A DNA stretch of 64,000 nt from NCBI RefSeq assembly GCF_002288825.1, contig NZ_NSLI01000004.1, positions 122,501 to 186,500 on the forward strand, written 5' to 3'. Source of the DNA: Sphingomonas lenta (GTDB lineage: Bacteria > Pseudomonadota > Alphaproteobacteria > Sphingomonadales > Sphingomonadaceae). A model generated the notes under the pieces. That model made no database searches, was not told the origin of the DNA, and was given only the letters and a program-made list of their open reading frames with translations. Numbering within the stretch: position 1 is the stretch's first letter; the number at the start of each line of letters is the position of its first letter. The position numbers were made by a program, and so were the translations under genes. This document shows, piece by piece, positions 35,113 through 42,632 of the stretch.

Positions 35113-35715
35113 ATGTTCGGCATCGGTGGTTTCAATCCCGTCTCCCTGCTCGCCACGGCCGCGTTCGGCCCGGCCGGCGGCATCGTCGCGCAGCTGGCGA
35201 CGCAGGTTTATTCGCAATTCGGCCAGCAGCTCATTCAGCAGATGGGCAACAATCTCGGCCTGCCGCAGTCCGCGATCGACATGGCGCAGAGCTCGTTCGC
35301 CGGCTCGGTCGGTGACTTCCAGGGCAGCGTGTCGAACTTGGATGACGCGATCGAGCAGCTCGGCCGCGAGACCGGCGCCAGTGGCTTCGACATCGGTGAT
35401 GCGCAGCGGCAGGCGAGCGACATCCTGAACCAGACCGTGCGCGACCTGAGCGAGAGCGAGGAGTTCAAGGAGGCGAAGTCGTCCGGCGGCAAGGGCGGCG
35501 GCTGGCTGATGGCGATGGCTAGGGCACTCGGCGAGAAGCTGAATGCGATGGGCGAAGATCTTGAGCAGCGCGCCAGCACGCTCAGCGGCGACGATCCTGG
35601 CGCGTCGGCCGAGTTCGGCGTCGTCTCGCAGCAGTTCAACATGCTGATGAACGCGACGACCAACGCGATCAAGACGATCGGCGAGGCGATGGGCAAGGCC
35701 GCCAGCAGGCAGTAA
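35113..35715 (+). CDS. Candidate major T3SS-exported structural protein, 200 aa
   Basis: The gene has a near-perfect ribosome binding site (AAGGAGG), three upstream operators and a hairpin after its stop, all signs of strong regulated expression. The protein has no Sec leader. It starts MFGIGGFNPVSLLATAAFGP, is Gln/Ala/Ser-rich and helical, and ends in FNMLMNATTNAIKTIGEAMG plus KAASRQ. That helical, cysteine-free layout with an amphipathic C-terminus is typical of exported filament or translocator subunits such as the EspA/needle-type proteins. I see no direct family match, so tip, filament, translocator or effector all remain possible. Confidence 0.7.
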   Translation: MFGIGGFNPVSLLATAAFGPAGGIVAQLATQVYSQFGQQLIQQMGNNLGLPQSAIDMAQSSFAGSVGDFQGSVSNLDDAIEQLGRETGASGFDIGDAQRQASDILNQTVRDLSESEEFKEAKSSGGKGGGWLMAMARALGEKLNAMGEDLEQRASTLSGDDPGASAEFGVVSQQFNMLMNATTNAIKTIGEAMGKAASRQ

Positions 35716-35744
35716 GCCGCAGTTCATCCGGAGGAACGCAAGTG

Positions 35745-35775
35745 GCGGGGGTTCGTTTTTGTGGCGAACCCCCGC
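35745..35775. terminator. Hairpin after the 200-aa gene
   Basis: GCGGGGGTTCG and CGAACCCCCGC form a perfect 11-bp stem with a T-rich 9-nt loop. The lack of a 3' T-tract suggests partial termination or 3'-end protection, letting low-level transcription reach the six small genes that follow. Confidence 0.5.
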
Positions 35776-35807
35776 TGCCGTTTCGGTTCACCGAGCAGGA
35801 GGCGTAG

Positions 35808-36095
35808 ATGTTGAGACTGGCGTTTATCACCGCATCGTTGATGATCGGCGCGCCTGCACTGGCGCAGGATCTACCGTCCGGGGGGATCCTCGATCTGCCT
35901 CAGCACGGGCGCTCGACGGTGACGAGCTACATGCCATATAACCAGACCAAGGCCCGCCGTACCCGATCCCAAGTCAACGCTAACAACCGCACCGCCCGCA
36001 CGTGCGCCAACGTGCCATCCGTGCGTGCGCGCCTGGGTGCGGACAATCTCAAGGTCCAGCAGCTCGCTCGGCTGTGTCGCCAGGCAGGATATTGA
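35808..36095 (+). CDS. C-x23-C small secreted protein, type A, copy 1
   Basis: A 95-residue protein with a Sec signal peptide ending ALAQD. The mature part is basic and ends with the family motif: first Cys (66), G-A-D-N-x-K-V in the middle, second Cys (90) in LARLCRQAGY. The two cysteines are 24 positions apart, probably one periplasmic disulfide. An AGGAGG site precedes the ATG. Its stop overlaps the next start (TGATG). It is the first of six tandem paralogues in the T3SS locus. The function is unknown. Confidence 0.75.
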   Translation: MLRLAFITASLMIGAPALAQDLPSGGILDLPQHGRSTVTSYMPYNQTKARRTRSQVNANNRTARTCANVPSVRARLGADNLKVQQLARLCRQAGY

Positions 36096-36388
36096 TGCGC
36101 GCTGCCTGCTTCGCGGCCGTCATGATCGCGGCCGCACCGGCAGCGGCGCAGGACGATTTCTGGATGAACCGGTTCAACGACGCCGCGCAGGCGCAGCAGG
36201 ATCTCGCCCGGACCACTATGTTGAACAGCACGATGCGTCGTAGCGCCCAGCGGCGTGGCGCAGGGCCGGCGGTCACCAGTCGGCAAGCGGCCGCTTGTGC
36301 CCAGAAGACGCGGTTTCACGCGGAACACGGGGCCGGCAATTCGAAGGTGCAGCGGTTGTACAGTCTTTGTCGCGGTGTCGGTCTTTAG
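36095..36388 (+). CDS. C-x23-C small secreted protein, type B, copy 1
   Basis: A 97-residue paralogue starting inside the stop of the type A gene. The signal peptide ends AAAQD. The mature part contains NRFNDAAQAQQDLARTT, a helical stretch, then the motif with cysteines at 68 and 92, H-G-A-G-N-x-K-V and the terminal LCRGVGL. Type B members have AEHG or ARHG where type A mostly has ARLG, and end in Leu rather than Tyr. The overlapping A-B starts suggest equal synthesis and a possible heterodimer. Confidence 0.72.
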   Translation: MRAACFAAVMIAAAPAAAQDDFWMNRFNDAAQAQQDLARTTMLNSTMRRSAQRRGAGPAVTSRQAAACAQKTRFHAEHGAGNSKVQRLYSLCRGVGL

Positions 36389-36397
36389 GAGGCATTG

Positions 36398-36694
36398 GTG
36401 ATCCGGTTCGGTTCCGCCTTCCTGACCTCCGTGATCATGGCGATGCCGAGCGCCGGTTATGGCCAGGACGTGCTCGGGCCTGTGAACCCGGTGACCTACA
36501 CCCCTGCCATCACCATGAACGCCGCCATCCGGGCGCAAGCGCAGCAGCGCGCGCGGGGGCCGCGCTCGGCGCAAGCACGGACGAGCCGGAGCGCGCAGAC
36601 CTGCGCCGAACTGCCGCGCTTTCGGAGCCACTACGGAGCCGGTGATCGGAAGGTGCAGGAGCTGACTCGGCTTTGTCGGCAGGCGGGCTATTAA
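36398..36694 (+). CDS. C-x23-C small secreted protein, type A, copy 2
   Basis: 98 residues from GTG 36398, which lies 5 bp after AGGAGG; TTG 36395 is too close. The signal peptide ends GYGQD. The mature start DVLGPVNPVTYTPAI is shared with copy 3. The motif has cysteines at 69 and 93 and ends LCRQAGY. The stop overlaps the next ATG (TAATG). Confidence 0.72.
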   Translation: MIRFGSAFLTSVIMAMPSAGYGQDVLGPVNPVTYTPAITMNAAIRAQAQQRARGPRSAQARTSRSAQTCAELPRFRSHYGAGDRKVQELTRLCRQAGY

Positions 36695-36983
36695 TGCGTG
36701 CGGCGTGCTTCGCCATCATCCTGATGTCGGCCGCTCCGGCGGCGGCGCAGGATTACGATCCGTCGATGGCGGCGCATGAGCGTATGAGCCAGATGCAGTC
36801 CACCACGCAGCAGGGTGAGATCAGCAAACATCTATACCGGAACAGCGCTCGCCGTATTGGTGGCGGTCCGACCGCCGCGCAGGTCAGGGCGTGCGCAGGC
36901 AGAGCCAAATTTCGTGCCGAACATGGGCGGACAACCCGAAAGTGCGGCAGCTCGATCGTTTGTGCCGCAGCGTCGGGCTCTGA
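36694..36983 (+). pseudogene. C-x23-C small secreted protein, type B, copy 2, frameshifted
   Basis: The reading frame from ATG 36694 has a signal peptide (ending AAAQD) and the first Cys region, then diverges after AKFRAEHG. Adding one base in the GGG run near 36925 restores A-D-N-P-K-V and the terminal LCRSVGL, ending at TGA 36981-36983. All other five copies are intact at this point. It is either a one-base deletion in the organism or a sequencing error. Left unshifted, the frame runs on to 37059. Confidence 0.7.
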
Positions 36984-37078
36984 TGCAGCGGGATATGGCT
37001 CTTCCCCACCCGAGCCGGGAGGTGCGCTTTGCGGAATGTGCGTTCGTGGCACGTTCTGAGGATGCACGGAGAACGTCG

Positions 37079-37369
37079 ATGCGTCGCTTGCTTCTTGTTA
37101 CCTGCGCGTCGCTGTTCGCCGCGGCTCCCTCCGTGGCGCAGGACGTGCTCGGGCCGGTGAACCCGGTCGACTATACCGGTGCGATGGCCGCGCAGTCGGC
37201 CGCGAACGCGCAGGCTCGTCGGCCGAGCGATCGGACGTCGGCCCGGCGCAGCTCCGCTTCCCGCACCGCGCGCACCTGCGCCAACGTGCCCGCCGTGCGG
37301 GCTCGGCTGGGGGCGGACGATCCCAAGGTGCAGGAGCTCGCGCGCTTGTGTCGGCGGGCGGGGTATTGA
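37079..37369 (+). CDS. C-x23-C small secreted protein, type A, copy 3
   Basis: 96 residues; the signal peptide (LLLVTCASLFAAAPSVAQ) precedes DVLGPVNPVDYTGAM, nearly the same mature start as copy 2. The motif cysteines are at 67 and 91 (CANVPAVRARLG ... LARLCRRAGY), almost identical to copy 1, so copies 1 and 3 share a recent origin at the C-terminus. The stop overlaps the next start. Confidence 0.75.
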   Translation: MRRLLLVTCASLFAAAPSVAQDVLGPVNPVDYTGAMAAQSAANAQARRPSDRTSARRSSASRTARTCANVPAVRARLGADDPKVQELARLCRRAGY

Positions 37370-37662
37370 TGCGCGTCGTCCTTTTCCCGGCCGCGCTGGC
37401 TTTGGCCGCGCCCGCGGCGGCGCAGGACGGGGTGTATGACGCGACCATCCGGGGCGCGACCGACGATCAGGTGACGATCGGCCTCAACCGCATCCACGCG
37501 CATCGGCTGCGGCAGAGCGTGCGCCGCCGGGACGCGGCGCGCGGCGTGACCGCCGCCCAGGCTTCGGCCTGCGCCTCCAAGGGCCGGTTCCGCGCGCGGC
37601 ACGGGGCCGACGATCCCAAGGTGCGGCGTTTGTACGACCTCTGCCGCCGCGCCGGGCTCTAG
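37369..37662 (+). CDS. C-x23-C small secreted protein, type B, copy 3
   Basis: 97 residues, starting within the stop of copy A3. The signal peptide ends AAAQD; the mature protein begins DGVYDATIRG. The motif cysteines are at 68 and 92 (CASKGRFRARHG ... LYDLCRRAGL). It is the last of the cluster and ends 11 bp before the 3' end of the convergent LuxR gene. Confidence 0.72.
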   Translation: MRVVLFPAALALAAPAAAQDGVYDATIRGATDDQVTIGLNRIHAHRLRQSVRRRDAARGVTAAQASACASKGRFRARHGADDPKVRRLYDLCRRAGL

Positions 37663-37673
37663 GCGCTGGCGGG

Positions 37674-38042
37674 TCAATCCGCCGGGTAGAAGAGCAGGCC
37701 CGCCAGCGCGGCGAGCTCGCGCATGCCGTCCAGTTCGAGCTTCTTGGTGACGTTGGACAGGTGCACGCGCACCGTGTTCTCCGACATCAGCATGAGCGTG
37801 GCGATGTCGCCGTTGGAGCGGCCCCAGCCGAGGAAGCGGACGCAGGTGAGCTCGGTGGGGGTGAGGCGGAGCAGCGCCTCGCGGTGGCGCTTGGGGACGC
37901 GCGCCGCCTCCACGATATGCTCGCCCAGGGTGACGGGCGCGGGCGCGCCGGGGAGCGCATCGGCGCGGCGGAGCAGCTCGGCGATGGCGGCGACGCGCTC
38001 GTCCTCGCTCAGGAAGGGCGGGGCGGCGTCGGCGGCCGTCAC
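37674..38042 (-). CDS. Orphan LuxR-type HTH regulator of the T3SS
   Basis: A 122-residue protein consisting of a short N-terminal region and a LuxR/FixJ-type helix-turn-helix (LTPTELTCVRFLGWGRSNGD, then SENTVRVHLSNVTKKLELDG). There is no receiver or ligand domain. Its start overlaps the sctT stop, so it is the last gene of the sctU-fliO-sctQRST operon. As the only DNA-binding protein inside the T3SS locus it is the best candidate for binding the 6-3-6 palindromes upstream of the cargo genes. That link is inference. Confidence 0.85.
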   Translation of the reverse strand: MTAADAAPPFLSEDERVAAIAELLRRADALPGAPAPVTLGEHIVEAARVPKRHREALLRLTPTELTCVRFLGWGRSNGDIATLMLMSENTVRVHLSNVTKKLELDGMRELAALAGLLFYPAD

Positions 38043-38818
38043 GAGCCCGACAGCCCGCGCAGGATGGCGAGCAGCACCTGCGGGCGGCTCGCCAGGTCGC
38101 GCACGATCGCCTCGATGAAGGAGCCCACCAGCAGGAACAGGATCACCGTCGCCGCGAACGACTTGATCGACATGGACAGCACGAAGACGTTGAGCTGCTG
38201 GGCGAAGCGGTTGACGAGCCCCAGCCCCGCGTCAATCAGGAAGAGCACGGTCAGCACGGGCGCCGCGAACAGCGTGGCGAGCACCATCAAGCGGCCGAAC
38301 TCCGCCTCGAACAGCGCCAGGCCGCGCGGGTCGAGGCTCGGCATGGGGGCGGCGACGGGCCAGAGCGCGTAGCTCTCCATGATCACCTGGAGGAGGAGCG
38401 ACAGCCCGCCCGAGAAGATGAACACCACGCCCGCCAACCGGCCCAGGAACGCGCCGTTGAGCGAGGTCTGGTGGCCGGACAGGGGATCGACGACCTGCGC
38501 CATGGTCGCGCCGATCTTGGTGTCGATGATCTGGCCCGCCGACTCGAGCGCCCAGAGCACCGAGCCGAAGAAGAAGCCGATCAGGACGCCGACGAACACC
38601 TCCTTGGCAAAGATCGTGCCCCATTGGCCGGGGCCGAGCAGCGCCGTGTCGAGCGGCGGCTGAAGCGCGAGCGAGACGATGCCGAGCGAGACGAAGATGG
38701 AGTTGCGCACCAGCGTGGGCACCGTCTCCGTCGAGAAGATGGGCATCATCAGGAACGCCGCCGCGATCCGCGCGGTGGCGACGCCGAGCAGCAGGAGCTG
38801 ATCCGACCAGCCGTTCAC
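38039..38818 (-). CDS. sctT: T3SS export apparatus protein SctT
   Basis: A 259-residue inner-membrane protein of the FliR/SctT family with about seven hydrophobic segments; RIAAAFLMMPIFSTETVPTL at the start and GFFFGSVLWALESAGQIIDT in the middle are characteristic. It forms part of the export gate with SctR and SctS. The GTG at 38818 overlaps the sctS stop, and the regulator gene starts within its own stop. Confidence 0.93.
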   Translation of the reverse strand: MNGWSDQLLLLGVATARIAAAFLMMPIFSTETVPTLVRNSIFVSLGIVSLALQPPLDTALLGPGQWGTIFAKEVFVGVLIGFFFGSVLWALESAGQIIDTKIGATMAQVVDPLSGHQTSLNGAFLGRLAGVVFIFSGGLSLLLQVIMESYALWPVAAPMPSLDPRGLALFEAEFGRLMVLATLFAAPVLTVLFLIDAGLGLVNRFAQQLNVFVLSMSIKSFAATVILFLLVGSFIEAIVRDLASRPQVLLAILRGLSGS

Positions 38819-39087
38819 CGCGTCCGGATCAGCGCGGGGAATTCGGAGAAGACGCGGTCGCTGAAGCGGTACAGGGAGGCGGCGAGGAGCGAGGCGGTGA
38901 CGAACAAGGTCAGCACGATCGCGAAGAACTTGACCGTGTATTGGAGCGTCTGCTCCTGGATCTGGGTCGCCGCCTGGATGATCGCGACGACGAGGCCCGC
39001 CACCGACGCCACGATGATGGGCGGCGCGGACAGGATGAGCACGAGCCAGAGCGCGTCGTTGGTGAGGCTGATGAAGTCACCGTTCAT
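38815..39087 (-). CDS. sctS: T3SS export apparatus protein SctS
   Basis: 90 residues with two membrane helices (ALWLVLILSAPPIIVASVAG; FFAIVLTLFVTASLLAASLY) and the central AIIQAATQIQEQTLQYTVKF of the FliQ/SctS family. It is an export gate subunit, 15 bp downstream of sctR and overlapping sctT. Confidence 0.94.
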   Translation of the reverse strand: MNGDFISLTNDALWLVLILSAPPIIVASVAGLVVAIIQAATQIQEQTLQYTVKFFAIVLTLFVTASLLAASLYRFSDRVFSEFPALIRTR

Positions 39088-39102
39088 GACCGGCCCCGCC
39101 CG

Positions 39103-39768
39103 CTAGACATAACTCAACACCAAGCCGTGGCTGAGCTTCACCCAGCCGTCGACGAGCACGAACAGGAGTAGCTTGAACGGCAAGGATATGGTGGTCGGCG
39201 ACAGCATCATCATGCCCATGGCGAGCAGGATGTTCGATATGACGAGGTCGATCACCAGAAAGGGCAGAAAGATCAGGAAGCCGATCTGGAAGGCGAGGCT
39301 CAGCTCCTTCACGACGAAGGCGGGGATGACGACGATGAGGTCGCGGTCGGTCATCTCGCGCACGCGCTCGGGATTGCCGACACGCTGCGCGGTGCGGAGG
39401 AAGAAGGCGCGCTCCTGCGCGTCCGAATGCTTGATGAGGAAGGCGCGGAGCGGCTCCTTGCCCGCGTCAAGCGCGGTCTCCATGGTCGAGGTGGACTGGA
39501 GCACGCTGCCCGCCTCCGTCCGGCGCTGCTCGATCGCGGCCTGGATCTCCTGGCCGACGGGGTACATGACGTAGAGGGTGAGGATCAGCGACAGGCCGTT
39601 CAGCACGATGTTGGGCGGCACCTGCTGCAGCCCCAGCGCGTTCCGGAGCAGGCTGAAGGTGACGACGATCTTGGTGAAGGACGTCACCATCACCGCGACG
39701 AAGGGCGCGAGCGCCAGCGCGACGACGGTGACGAGGGCGGTGCCCGGCGTGAAGGTGGACAGGTCCAT
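39103..39768 (-). CDS. sctR: T3SS export apparatus protein SctR
   Basis: 221 residues of the FliP/SctR family: TSFTKIVVTFSLLRNALGLQ, QVPPNIVLNGLSLILTLYVM and FLIFLPFLVIDLVISNILLA are hallmark segments, and MGMMMLSPTTISLPFKLLLF ends the protein's last loop. The ATG at 39768 overlaps the sctQ stop (TGATG); a longer frame upstream is the complement of sctQ in another register. It forms the core of the export gate. Confidence 0.95.
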   Translation of the reverse strand: MDLSTFTPGTALVTVVALALAPFVAVMVTSFTKIVVTFSLLRNALGLQQVPPNIVLNGLSLILTLYVMYPVGQEIQAAIEQRRTEAGSVLQSTSTMETALDAGKEPLRAFLIKHSDAQERAFFLRTAQRVGNPERVREMTDRDLIVVIPAFVVKELSLAFQIGFLIFLPFLVIDLVISNILLAMGMMMLSPTTISLPFKLLLFVLVDGWVKLSHGLVLSYV

Positions 39769-40754
39769 CAGTCGCCCGCCTCGCCCGCGAGCGCGGTGAC
39801 GAGCACGCCGAAGCCCTGGCCCACCGCCACGAGCTCGCCGTGCGCGACCACCCGGTCGCCCGCGCGCACGCGCACCGCGAGCGTGCCGCCCTGCGTCTCG
39901 ACGGGCAGCACGCTGCCCTGGCCCAGCGTCGCCAGGTCGCCCGCGCTGAGCGTCGCGCCCGCGATCTCGACGGTGGTCGCGACGCGCACCTCCTCCCAGC
40001 TGGGGTCGCCGTGGCCCGGCGCGGCCGCGACCGCCTCTTGGGAAGCTACATCCTGCTCCAACACCATCATCCCCTGCTGAAAATCGAAGCGCGCACGCGC
40101 GCGGTCCCGGCGGCCCGGCAGCGACACGTACGCCACCAGCGGGCCCGTTCCCAGCACCAAGAGGCCGCCGGGCTCCAACCGTCCCAGAGCGGGAAGCGGG
40201 ACGGACGGCCCCGGCACCGACGCCGTCCAGCGCAGCCCAAGCGCGGCGCCCGCGCCGGCCGCGAGCGGCGGCGGGGCCAGCGGCGCGACCTCCAGGTCGT
40301 CGGGCAGCGCCAGGAGGACGCGGTGCAGGTCCGGCCCGCCGGGGTCGCCTGCGCCGAGGCGCAGCAGCAGCGGCTCGTCGGCGGCACCGTGCAGGCCGAC
40401 GGGATGGAGCTCGCCGCCCAGCGCCAGCTCGACGGCCGCGGTCAGCGGCTCGATCCGCGCGAGCGCGGCGGCGGCGGCGGCGGCGTCCGGCTCGCCGGCC
40501 GGATTGGCGACGCGCGCGACCGCGCCGTCGACCAGCAGCGGCGCGAGCGCGACGGCGGGGCCGCGCGCGCCGAGGCGGAAACGGATCCAAGCGGGCGCGC
40601 CTTCGCGGTCGCGTTCCGCGCCCAGGCGCGCGCGGGTCTCCAGCCCGTCCACGAGGCGGCGGTTGAGCGCGGCGATGAGGCTCGTCTGGAGCGCGGCGCG
40701 GCGCGCGTCGACGGCGCGGAGCCTGGAGCGGAGCGGCGGGAAGGGCGCGTTCAT
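39768..40754 (-). CDS. sctQ: T3SS cytoplasmic ring protein SctQ
   Basis: A 328-residue protein with a variable N-terminal two-thirds and a C-terminal SpoA domain (VRVATTVEIAGATLSAGDLA, GSVLPVETQGGTLAVRVRAG, HGELVAVGQGFGVLV). A second SpoA-like region (WTASVPGPSVPLPALGRLEP) precedes it. It builds the sorting platform or C-ring below the export gate. It overlaps both neighbours by four bases, in the order fliO-sctQ-sctR as in flagellar operons. Confidence 0.88.
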   Translation of the reverse strand: MNAPFPPLRSRLRAVDARRAALQTSLIAALNRRLVDGLETRARLGAERDREGAPAWIRFRLGARGPAVALAPLLVDGAVARVANPAGEPDAAAAAAALARIEPLTAAVELALGGELHPVGLHGAADEPLLLRLGAGDPGGPDLHRVLLALPDDLEVAPLAPPPLAAGAGAALGLRWTASVPGPSVPLPALGRLEPGGLLVLGTGPLVAYVSLPGRRDRARARFDFQQGMMVLEQDVASQEAVAAAPGHGDPSWEEVRVATTVEIAGATLSAGDLATLGQGSVLPVETQGGTLAVRVRAGDRVVAHGELVAVGQGFGVLVTALAGEAGD

Positions 40755-41077
40755 GCGCGGGCGTCCGTCGTGGCGTCGTCGGCGTCGCCGTCCGGCGCGG
40801 GACCCCAGTTGCGCAGCAGGGTCACCGATCCCGCGGAGACGCCGATCAGCATGAGCTCGCCCTCGGCCTCGACGAGGATCAGCCGCTCGCGCTGGCCGAC
40901 GGGGAGCGCGCGGACGAAGCGGAGCCGGCGCTGCGGCCCGCCGTCGGGCGGCCCGGCGAAGCGGTCCTGCCAGCGCCGAAGGAACTTCAGGCTGAGATAG
41001 GCGAGGCCCAGCACGAAGGCGAGCGCGATGAGCGTGCCGAGGAGACCCGAGAAGGCCGCCCCCAGGGTGGAATCCAT
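40751..41077 (-). CDS. fliO: FliO-family protein in an injectisome operon
   Basis: A 108-residue protein with one N-terminal membrane helix (TLIALAFVLGLAYLSLKFL) followed by a short cytoplasmic domain with LRFVRALPVGQRERLILVEA and ELMLIGVSAGSVTLLRNWGP. This is the FliO pattern, a chaperone for FliP assembly normally restricted to flagella. It sits between sctU and sctQ; its ATG overlaps the sctU stop. The start ATG 41077 is set by the overlap and by the helix. Confidence 0.82.
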   Translation of the reverse strand: MDSTLGAAFSGLLGTLIALAFVLGLAYLSLKFLRRWQDRFAGPPDGGPQRRLRFVRALPVGQRERLILVEAEGELMLIGVSAGSVTLLRNWGPAPDGDADDATTDARA

Positions 41078-42219
41078 CAATGCGCCTCCAGCGCGGGCTC
41101 GGACAGGTCGGGGGCGGGCTGGCCGTCGCGCACGCGCTGCGCCCAGAGCACGATCTGCGCGATCGCGTCGAACATCTCGCGGGGGATCAGCGCGTCGACC
41201 TCGCCGTCTTCGTACAGCTTGCGGGCGACCTGGACGTGGCGGATGATGGGCACGCCCGCCTCCTCCGCCGCTTCGCGCATGGCCTGGGCGAGCGGGCCCT
41301 CGCCCTTGGCGGACATGACGGGGACGGGGCGCGCGTCCGCGTCGTAATCGAGCGCGATCGCGATGTGCGTGGGGTTGACCACGAGCACGCTGGCCCCGCG
41401 CGCCGCGCCGACCGCATTCTGGCTCGCCCATTCCTCGTGGAGCTGGCGGCGGTTGGACTTGATCAGCGGGTCGCCCTCGTTCTCCTTATGCTCCTGGCGG
41501 ATGTCGCGCATGCTCATGCGCATCTTCTTGAGGTAGCTGTGCCGCTGCCACGCCATGTCGGCGACCGCGACGAGGAGGAACACGCCGAAGGTCCAGAGCA
41601 GCACGGACCGGACCAGGCCGCCGGTGAAGGAGAAGACGGACGCCGCCGCGGCGCGCCCGTCCGTCTCGGCGGTGGGGAGCAGCACCGGCCCCATCTTCTC
41701 CAGGATCTCGGCGAGCGAGCCCTTGAGCACGAGCCACACCACGAACACGATCAGCGCCGCCTTGGCCAAGGTCTTGGCGAGCTCGACGAGGTTGTCGACG
41801 CTGAACATGCGCTTCAGCCCCTCGACGGGGTTCATCTTCGAGAGCTGCGGCTTCACCTTCTCGAAGGTGAACACGCCGCCCGTCTGGAGAAACTCGGCGA
41901 GCACGCCGAACAGGGCGGCGGGGATGAGGGCGACCGCGGTGATCCCGAGCAGCGCGAACAGCGCGCGCCGGCCCATCGCCGCGGCGGACGCGGCAAAGGA
42001 GCCGTCGCTCTGGAGCAGGCGGAAGCCGTCCTCGAACAGGCCCATGATGGCGCGGCCGGCGAAGGTCGCGCCGAACAGCAGCACGACCAGCCAGACGAAG
42101 AGCACCGCGGTCGCGGTCACGTCGCGCGACTTGGCGACGTCGCCCTTCTTGCGCGCGTCGGCGAGGCGCTTGGGTGTCGGCTTCTCGGTCTTGTCGCCGC
42201 CGTCGTTCTTCTCGGCCAA
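41077..42219 (-). CDS. sctU: T3SS switch protein SctU
   Basis: A 380-residue FlhB/SctU-type protein. The start (DKTEKPTPKRLADARKKGDV) is typical, four membrane helices follow, and the autocleavage motif NPTH in VLVVNPTHIAIALDYD is near residue 281. It switches substrate specificity after needle assembly. It is the first gene of the leftward export-apparatus operon; the divergent lytic transglycosylase gene starts 413 bp away. Confidence 0.95.
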   Translation of the reverse strand: MAEKNDGGDKTEKPTPKRLADARKKGDVAKSRDVTATAVLFVWLVVLLFGATFAGRAIMGLFEDGFRLLQSDGSFAASAAAMGRRALFALLGITAVALIPAALFGVLAEFLQTGGVFTFEKVKPQLSKMNPVEGLKRMFSVDNLVELAKTLAKAALIVFVVWLVLKGSLAEILEKMGPVLLPTAETDGRAAAASVFSFTGGLVRSVLLWTFGVFLLVAVADMAWQRHSYLKKMRMSMRDIRQEHKENEGDPLIKSNRRQLHEEWASQNAVGAARGASVLVVNPTHIAIALDYDADARPVPVMSAKGEGPLAQAMREAAEEAGVPIIRHVQVARKLYEDGEVDALIPREMFDAIAQIVLWAQRVRDGQPAPDLSEPALEAH

Positions 42220-42632
42220 GCTCGTCCCCTAATCGCGAACGGCGTTGGCGCACCACGGGGGCGCACCGACGCCGTGCAGGCTCGGAGCCGGAGCCGGACG
42301 GGCCGGCGCCGCCTCGGCGGGACGCCGGAGCGGCTGTAGATGTTGGTCGCAGGACCCTAGTTGCGTACCAAGCGCCCGTATTTACTCAAGTTATCCGGCA
42401 GGGGTCAACCCGGACATCGCTTACAAATGTGTCCGGAACCGGCACTGCGGATTGCGAAAAATTTCAGAAAACTGCGATGGAACGATTGCAGAGCGGGGTG
42501 AGTTGAACCGCTGGTCCCTGAATTGTCGCTTTAACGGGCGTACAGGGGCCGAGCCGAGAGTCGGATCGCAGGACCCAGCGCGATGCCAACGCCGAAGAAC
42601 GCATCTCCCGCCGGAGGTGCGCGAGGAGCGGA
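42220..42632. other. Divergent promoter region of the T3SS core
   Basis: There is no gene in this 413-bp stretch. It should hold promoters for the sctU operon and the transglycosylase-sctV run. A near-repeat TCGCAGGACCC occurs at about 42349 and 42566. No clean copy of the cargo-type 6-3-6 palindrome was seen, so core and cargo may be regulated differently. Base composition is lower in GC than in the flanking genes. Confidence 0.5.

Noticed and set aside
37674..42219. Interpretation of the sctU-fliO-sctQRST operon as flagellar
   Set aside because: No flagellin, hook, rod, motor or FlhF/FlhG genes are present, and the partner run has a secretin, SctD, SctI and SctJ lipoprotein with injectisome features.
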